64,000 bases of DNA from Chrysoperla carnea (Eukaryota; Arthropoda; Insecta; Neuroptera; Chrysopidae). Positions 35,001-44,000 of this stretch are shown one piece after another. Positions within the stretch are counted from its first letter, which is position 1. Each line of letters opens with the position of its first letter. The notes below the pieces were generated by a model. That model searched no databases and was not told where the DNA came from. It saw nothing but the letters and a program-made list of their open reading frames with translations. The stretch is taken from the NCBI RefSeq assembly GCF_905475395.1, contig NC_058338.1:5904935-5968934 (forward strand). The letters are read 5' to 3'. Position numbers and translations under genes: made by a program.

Positions 35001-38000
35001 TGAGAATGAATACTGTATTCATTTTGATGATTGAATCTATTCTGAAATAATGAGAAATCTTTAAACTGAGCAAATCTCCTGGAATAAAAATATGCTTCAA
35101 TTTAAATGTATAAAATTTCTTTTTTTTGCGCTAAATTTATTGTTTTTGTATACACTTTTGGCTTCATGGCAACTTATAACATTGGACAATAAGTTTTTAT
35201 ATTTAAATGAAAGCTTTATTAAAGTATCCCTCGAAAAATTTAATAAAAAAAACTGTATTTTGGCTGATTGTATCAGAAGAGCAGGCATTCTATCTACAGT
35301 GTCGCATTTAAGATGATGACACTCTCATACTTTCGATATTTCTAGGAATATTGATTGACGATAGACAAAATATTAAAATATGAGGGTGTCTTCATCTTAA
35401 ATGCAACATACTGTATGTGCTTGAATCAATTCATGATTTTAAAAATTTAGTATGGATATTATATTTCTCAAAAGAGCCTTAGATTCACTTGTTCGATTTT
35501 CTCTTTATAAAGAGTATATTTCCAGTTTGATTTGGTATTTTTCGATTCCCCTTTTTGATTTCTTAAAACTTATTAAGTCACATGACTTTCATTTACAGAA
35601 TATTTTAAATATTTCTTAAGTTTAGTGCATTTGTTTTTGTTAGTTTCTTAGGTTTAGTTAATCTACTTAGATAGTCAAAGATTCGAGAGTATAGAGTTTA
35701 AAGATAGTTCTAACTATGCCGCAACTAGTAAACTTAGTTTATGCTACAATTTACAAATCGAAAATTTCTCTTGTGCACAATACTGGTTTCAATAAGGTTA
35801 TTATTCCATAAATATGGAATCGAAATTATCGACGAATATATTTCATCAAACTTCAAAGCTATTTATTTTAATATAATAATAGGGTTTTTATTTCTTTGGA
35901 TGCATTCAAGGATTAATTTGTTTCAAGTAGAACAGTAAAAAAATATTTAAGGAAGCCAATTTAGCCTGAAGATTTGGCCATCTTATTTTATTTTGAACTC
36001 TGTTAATGGAAGAGTAGGAATATCTTGATTAATATATTCCCGGAAATATTGAGTTTGGACAACTCGATGAATTCATTATGTCTAAAATTATATTATTTTG
36101 AAATTCTTCCAACAGTGTAATTTGAAAAAAGCTCCAACAAATAAGGTGCAAATTTTTTAATTTTAATCGACGTACAGATTTTTTTTTTTTTGATATTCGA
36201 CCGGAATAATATAATTATATTCAATCATAATTATATCAAAATTAACAATTATGATTCAAGATTCAAATTCATGACTGAATTTCAAGAAGATATTTCCAAC
36301 TTTGACAATTCCATTCTTATTAAATCCGAGAAAATAAACTTTCTTTTTAATTTTCTAACCTTGACCACAAACAAAATACACTCCCGAATAGTACATGTTA
36401 ATTGATTTATTATTATTTTCTTTTTTACGTTTTTTTTTTTGTAATTACAACTTTTGTTCAAATAAAAAAATGATGCTATGATTAAAGTACACGGATCTTC
36501 TTGATATTTTGTATTGAGTCATAATTGTTAATTGCGAGCAACTTTTCTGAATAACATTTTGTCAACTTATAAAAAGGAATGGTAGTTTACCAAAAAGAAA
36601 AATAGTGATTTCAATTTTTTGGCTACCCTGTACATTATTTAGAAGTTTTAAATATGCCTACATACTTTTCAGAATAAGCAAAATTTTTTATAAAGAATGA
36701 CTTTTTTACAAGAAAATTTACAAGTATAGCTACCTCTATCCGGGGACACACTATATATCACTTTAAGCATTCTAAGATAGTTTTTAAAGGAGCAAACATA
36801 TAAAGTACATAAAGAAATTGATTAGTACATAAAAATGGAACATAAAAATTAAAAAAAAAATTCGTCATAAATAGAAAAGAAATTAATCATTAACAATATT
36901 GTGTTTTTCTCTTTGTTCGCGTGATAGAAAACACAAGTACACAAGTACCATCGAGTAATAGAAAACGTGTATCCCCCAGTAGCTGTATACAGCGTTCTCA
37001 GGAAGTATTTCCCGCATCAGATGCGGTACAACGGCCCTCAGGTAACGGTGATCAGAGGGCCGCTAGTCTCAATTCTATATCCAGCTCTGAAGGATCGTCG
37101 TAAGTATCCTGTATAATTGCCACCGCAATTTTTTTCAAAACTAAAATTGGATATTTATAATATTAATATTACTATTTATATATATATTCTTCATTATCCA
37201 CAACATTCAAAAAGCTGTTTCTCTTTTATTTTTTTTTTTTTATACTGACTTTATGTTGTCTTTTTTATCATTTTAGATGTAGTAAAAACCACTTTGGTTA
37301 AAAAATTGTGTTTTAATATCGAATAGTTAAAATTAAAAGCACTCCTGCTTTCATTGATATAACAGTCATTTAAATGCGCCCGGGCACAGACATCAACTTC
37401 TACAATGGCTTTGAAAATGAGAATATAATTATTAAGGAAAATCAAGACTGATTAACATTCAACAGTCAAGATACTTAGTCACTGCAGCATAATAAACATT
37501 GCAAATTTTCTAGCGACTTTACTAAAGATTTTAATACTAAGAAAGACTCTATCTAGCGATAGAAAAAAGTACTATATATGGTTACTAAAGACTTTAATAC
37601 TAAGAAAGACTGTAAAAAGTAGAAAAAATATCGCAATTATAAAAGAGAAGGAGAGAAAATATGGCACACCCCTAAAAATGTATAATGAAGTAGGTACTTT
37701 TGTCTTTTCATTCAATGAAAAAATCAGCTGAACTTAACAGGTATGGTTTACAATTTTTTAACTCGTGGCGCTGACAACTGAGCTTTAAAATCGATATCTT
37801 TTTCAGAATAAATATCATACTTCACATTTTCAGTGTCTTGTAAAAATGATGAAACGTGTATCGATAACTGACTATACCTCACCAATTATCGTGCCAAGAT
37901 TTACCAAGCCATATTAATAGAAATTGACACATATATCAATGATTGTTCTAACTTAAACTTATTTATGTCTTTAAAACATGAATATTATCCACTTTTAACT

Positions 38001-41000
38001 ATCCGATATGAAAGAAAAATAATCATTTGCACGGTCAAAAAGAAAAACCTAACTGTTTAACATTCCTGAATGCACCTTTAAATTCAATTGGAAAATAATT
38101 TTACAATGAATACAATTTTTTCACGAACTCAAAAAAACACACAAATTTTTTTGTTAATGTTAACTACAAATTAACATTAAAAGCTCTGTGGAACGTTTAA
38201 TATTTATGTCTACTTCTATACAATTTTATTTTATTTTTATTTATTTTTTAATTGTGTAGTTATTGCACCAGTTTAATCGCACTCAGTTATTCTGTTTATT
38301 TGTTATATTGGAGATGTTTTTAAAACTTTATTGTGTTAGCTTTAGCTCAAATAAATAAAAAAGAGCTTAAATAAAATAAAAATTTTTAACCACCACCGAA
38401 TTTAAACATACAGATTAGGTCTACTTAATTCAAACACGTATCTATAGTTTTTCTACGTTTTGATTCTTTTTTTTTTATCAGGTCTAGTTAATCAAAAAAC
38501 GTTTAAGTCATTCAAACTGAAATCGATTAAGAGATAGTATAGTTGTACATGTTTGTGTAAGTACATGCATTCAAATCTACACTCTCTTTCAAACAGTCTC
38601 ATTTCGACTTGAACAACCTAAATCTACAATTTTTCTACATTTTGAATACTTTTTAACGACACAAAATATATGCATTAGTTGGGTTTTATTGTTCCTTTAT
38701 ATTGAGCTAACTTAGAAAAATTCGGTCCTGCCCTGGGCAAAATTTTGGCTCAAGAGAAAAATAAAAAAGAGTGGTAGATTTAGGCACCTTGATTCTAAAT
38801 CCATTCTTATCAATTTCGCGACTTCTAGCTATCAAGTTGATTTAGAATAAGGGTGCCTAAATCTATCACCCATTTTTTATTTTTGTTCCTTGGCTAAAAA
38901 TTGCGTACAGAGCAGCCTTTAGGGAGCAAAATAGCCCAAAAATTCGTGATCAGAGCACAAAATAATGTATAGTACTTTCAGCAGTTCCCAAAAAAAATCA
39001 ACAAAACTTACCAGGAGATTACACTATTATGGAGCTAATATTTTCCAATAATTAACAGTGTAAAACAAGATAGTTACTTAATACTTAGTAATATTCTTCG
39101 ATTATCCATAACTCAAATTCATTTCAGCCAATAATCAATAGACGAAATAGATTCTTTCTTGCTTCAAATTTTCAAAAATTATATACGATCTGCATCGTGT
39201 AAAAATTGTTAGGTTGTCAGATTTTGTCTAAATAAATAAATTTCTTCTAGTCCCTTTTATTGAGTTTACTAGTTTTGGTTAAAATCAAGAGTCATGTGAC
39301 TTAATTGTCTTGTTTAAAAAGGAATTTTATTCAGCCAAAGTCATCGATGATTCTTTCATTGATAACTGTTGTGTTCGTTTCAGGAGCTCGTTACCAATAC
39401 TACTTAGAAAAGGCTGAATTTTTTTTTTTACGTTCCACAACAAACTGCCTGTTTAAGGAACATATACCTACCTGAATGATTGCTATACTTACGATACAAA
39501 AAATTCAGACTTTGCTAATTAGCATCATAATTCAATGAACGTCGTTGAAATGATCCAGACTTCTTTTGTTGATATGTACAATTTTAGAATAACTGTTTTT
39601 CATTTCTTGCCTTCAAATGATTTCAAAAGACTCGTATGTTTCTTACATTTATCTTCTTTTCAATTTACAATATTAATTTACAAATTAATCTCAAATATCA
39701 GTTTTCTCACAATCACTTCTTAATTCTTTACTCTTTTATTTTTAATTAAAAACTTAACAATTATTCGTTGGTGTAAAACTAAATAACGATTAATTAAAAT
39801 TCTAAAGAATTTTGTTTCATTAAATGTGTGATTGTTTATGATCGAATTCATTATAGCATGATGTGCTTTGCTTATAGTTATTTTATTTGTATGCTTCGCT
39901 TTTTGTTAAGCATATTTTCAGATGTGCTTTTTATATTTTGTATTATTTCCGTTTAAATTTTTTGTTATCGAAACAGTAAATATTTAACAGCATAATACAA
40001 ACATGATAAAAACAAAGGTTTACTTACGGACTGATAAATCGAGGATAATTTAAACCGTAACAAAGAAACAGGATAATACTTTTAAGACTTTTCCTGCACT
40101 TTTTTTTTTTGGATTGAGAAAGATTATTTTCAATCAAGGACTCATAAAATAACGTATTACACTTATTGCATGCATTTACATCTTTTTTTCCAATCCAACG
40201 TTAAATTAAACCCTGACAAATTAATCCAGTATTGATTTTTTGCACGAAAAAAAATAATTCAAATAATTAAATTATTATCTAATCTCACACTTCACGTTCA
40301 AAAATTGCCATAAAAATTTCACAAACGTTGTTGTTTCACTACCAGCACTAAAAATAACATTCATAACAAATGAATTTAAACATAACCTCTTAACCAAAAT
40401 TTACTAGAATAGATATTTCAAATATTAAAAAAATGTCTTTATTTCTTAATATAATATATTGTTTAAAGGTGCATATTTTTGATCAAAATAACATGTTTAA
40501 TTCATTTTTGAAATCAAAGAGAAAGAAAGTACAAGAAAACATGTTCAAAAATGTATTTTGTATTAAATGTAATTTTGATTTAAAATATTCACTTAATATC
40601 TGTTTTACTATCTGTACAAGCATGGTAATTGATTATTATTACATGTCCTTTATTCAGTTTAGAATAATTGCACGTTCGCCCACTAAATCGCAAATAGCAC
40701 ATCTAATGGCACTTCACACACGGTTTCAAATTAACTGATGTTTAATTATTTTTCTCAAAGTATCTCTATCTCTATGTATATAATAAAGGATCTCAGTTTC
40801 CATGTAGGTTCATCAAGATTTTCATCAAACATTTATGATAAAAGTTTCAAAGGAACCGTTCTCTTATATTAAAAATTCTGAATGAAATCAAGATCAAAAT
40901 TAAAATATCACTAGCAGTAGAATCGAAATTAGACAAGATCTATCGCTATAAGAGACTATTGCTTGCATCTCTGGATTCAGACTGTTTTTCTAACGGTGTG

Positions 41001-44000
41001 ATTGGCTATTTATCTATTTATAATCGTTTTTTAAGTAAATGTGTGATTAAACATCACGAAAAACCTTCGCCCACATTAGAAACGTTCCAAATTAAGTACT
41101 CAAATTTAGGTATAACATCAGTTTTTAATTCCGCGTTGCACTAGTAGTAGTAGGGCTAGTTGCCTAGTTAAATAATAAAGAAAGTGAATAATGCTCTTGG
41201 AAAATCTCTACACTAAAAAATAGTTTGTGTAGATTTTCTTTATTTACAAAATATTCAAATAAAAATTATAAAGAAAACTTTAAACAATTGATGGGTTATA
41301 AAGAAAAAAAATAACTTCAATCACTGACTTTAACCCGTTCATTTCCGATCTGAAAAGTTCAATCTCTTCCTTAGTAGTAAATCCACAATTTGTTATCATA
41401 TAGAAATTTGTTATGAACCGAGCACAGACATTTGTTATGGCAACCACGTTATGCCAGATACTAAGCCACAGCACCAATGGCTGAAACAAAACATTATCGC
41501 GATTGGAACTGGTAATTTTAGCTAATTAACCACATACTAAACATAGTTATCATTAATTGGTGATAATGAGAGGCAATTAATATGTCGCTTAGTTATACCT
41601 TTTTTGTTTTAGTAGCCTATTTGGAAACTGAGAACCTTTTTGTTAGACAAATTATTCCTATATTTAAATATATATTGATTTATCATCTATACTTTATAAA
41701 TCTGTAGCGTTTTGAATGCAAATATTGTTAATATAAGTACATTTTTATAATGTCTTTTTTACAACAATTTATTATTGCAAAATAAAGAAAATCTGAAACG
41801 AATTCTGTTTATTTGGTTGCTTCGAACACTTTTTGGTGCAAAACTATTTTATTTTTTATGAAAAAGAGACAAGAAATACATAAAACAAATAGCAATTGAG
41901 TCATGCTGAATATTTTTAATTCACGCTTTTGTCACTTTATTTATTATAGCTATAGTTTTAAAAAATAAAAGTGGAAAATGTTACGTTGTTAAGAAGCATG
42001 AAAAATACTGGATAAGCTCGATGTTTGTTATATAAACTTTAAATACATACTACATCAAATGATTTAATCTTTAAAGTTTATTTGGATATGGGAAGATCAT
42101 CTCCTTACCAAGCTGCTTTTATTTTGTTTGTAAGAAAAAGACAAATAAGTATTATTTTCTTTTCCACCCCTTATCTGACAAGTCCTTGATTCTTTAAATA
42201 ACACAATCTTATAATTACTAACTTAATAAACAAAAAAAATATATCTCGCATTTGCATTTTCTAAAGTAGTTAGGACCCATAAGTCAAGAAAATTCAATTC
42301 GAATTTTGTATTTTTGGGTAAAAAATTAGTTTATGCTCTGAGTTGTATCGAATTGGGAGGCATAAAGTTTTCCTCGATTTTTTGTAATTTTCCTAAGATA
42401 CTTCTTTAAAAATATCAAGAAAATAACAATTTTTTCTCAATTTTTCTTTGTCTATTGCCTCTTTTTCGGCTTTCCTCTTTCTGCCATCCGACAAATGTGC
42501 CTCAGCAAACCAAAGCGCCAAGCCTTGATAACATTTACAATGCTGAGGTCCCTTTACATTGCATAAACTTCCTCATTTTTATATTTCCAATGTTTGATAT
42601 TTGAAATTAAAGTGACCTCAAATAAAAATAGAAATAAAGTTACCTCAAAACAAAAATTATCTTCTAAAATTTTCTTTAATACTTTTTCTTTTTGGTGTTG
42701 ATCTTGAAATATCCAAAAAAATTTTGAAATTAATTACTAAACAATTTATAAACATCACGCAACAAATTTATATAAGTATAGATTTTACATAATTTCTAGA
42801 CAAAAATCGTAAAAAATATGTCCTCAAAAATACTTACTTAATTTATAAAATTTTTTCATTTGCATTTTCAATTTAGTATTTTGAGGAACATACTTATTTT
42901 ACAATAGTAATAAAATTTATGTCGGAAAAGTAATTAGTATACACTAGTTTAACAATCTGTAACAGCAGACTTAAATAAATTTTAAAAGAAAAATGTGATA
43001 TACTAATGTCCGATCCTTGAGTCGACTATATCAAAAACTAAGTAAGAGTAAAATTGAAAGATTTTTTGAATTAAATGCAGTTGATTTATCATAGAAAATC
43101 TTCAGTGCACCATATCGCCACTTTTTAAAACAGTGTGACGTTCGGGAGACAAGAAAAGCTGGGTTCCGTGCTAGTTGGATCTCTGAATCGTTTCCCTTAC
43201 TAAAGTAATACAGTACGCAGTGCAGGAAGTTCAATTCCTCCATGCATTCATAGACAATCCTAGATTCAAATCTTGAGGCTTCATCACTCACTCTATGCTT
43301 TCGGGGGATAGCACCTTTCAACATAGCAAAAATTTTCGCTAAAAGCATAGAGAATAAGAGGAATTGCTTCTGTTATTCTAGAAAAAGTAAAGTGGCCGCT
43401 ACAGTGGCATCTCAGATAATAATAGTTTTGACTCAAGACCGTGTCTGTCACAAACATTAGTATATTTCACATTCTTGTTCATGAAAAGTTGTGCAAAAGC
43501 ATCCAGAACACTCAATGGTCTCTAGTTTAGCCATTAAGATTTGCTTAATGTATGACAGCAAGTAACCTTATTTTGTTAAACTAGATTGAAGAGTCTTCTG
43601 AATGCACACTTACTCCAGTAAACGAGGATTAAACCTTCAACTTCTTTCCTATTGCTCCGATTGACTTGAAAATTTGACGATAAGTAGATAAGATCCCAAG
43701 ATACAAATGTTATATGATGCCGAGTAGTGCTTTTGACAAAAGGAAAGTATAAGACTTTTCGAAATATACTTAAACGACAATTTTTTCTTAGAATTCATCC
43801 CTCTGTCGATTTCCGTCATTTTAAAAATATATGTTACGACCTTCTAGAAGAGGTGGTTACAACCCCCTGCACTAAAGCACCACTCGGCACCATATAAATT
43901 TTGATCTAGAGGATGAACTTTGCTTGATCCCAAATTTTCATCAAAATCAGTGCTATAGGTTAAAATTTAGTCTTCCATTCCCTCTTCTTTACTGGAGTAA

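Larger units (their letters stand above)
30712..36927. other. Rim intron 10 (6.2 kb), AT-rich with foldback elements
   Basis: It contains foldbacks at 32033-32352 and 33664-33961, a 117-bp MITE at 35297-35413 and a truncated MITE at about 36240-36752. I found no further exon, though a short one could be hidden. Tracts such as 32640-32900 are almost pure A/T. Confidence 0.55.

Noticed and set aside
40433..40738. 101-codon frame in Rim intron 11
   Set aside because: No homology, codon content matches surrounding AT-rich intron, and no splice context fits Rim.
43031..43348. 105-codon minus-strand frame in Rim intron 11
   Set aside because: The GC-richer block suggests a repeat, but no family motif is recognisable, so no gene is called.
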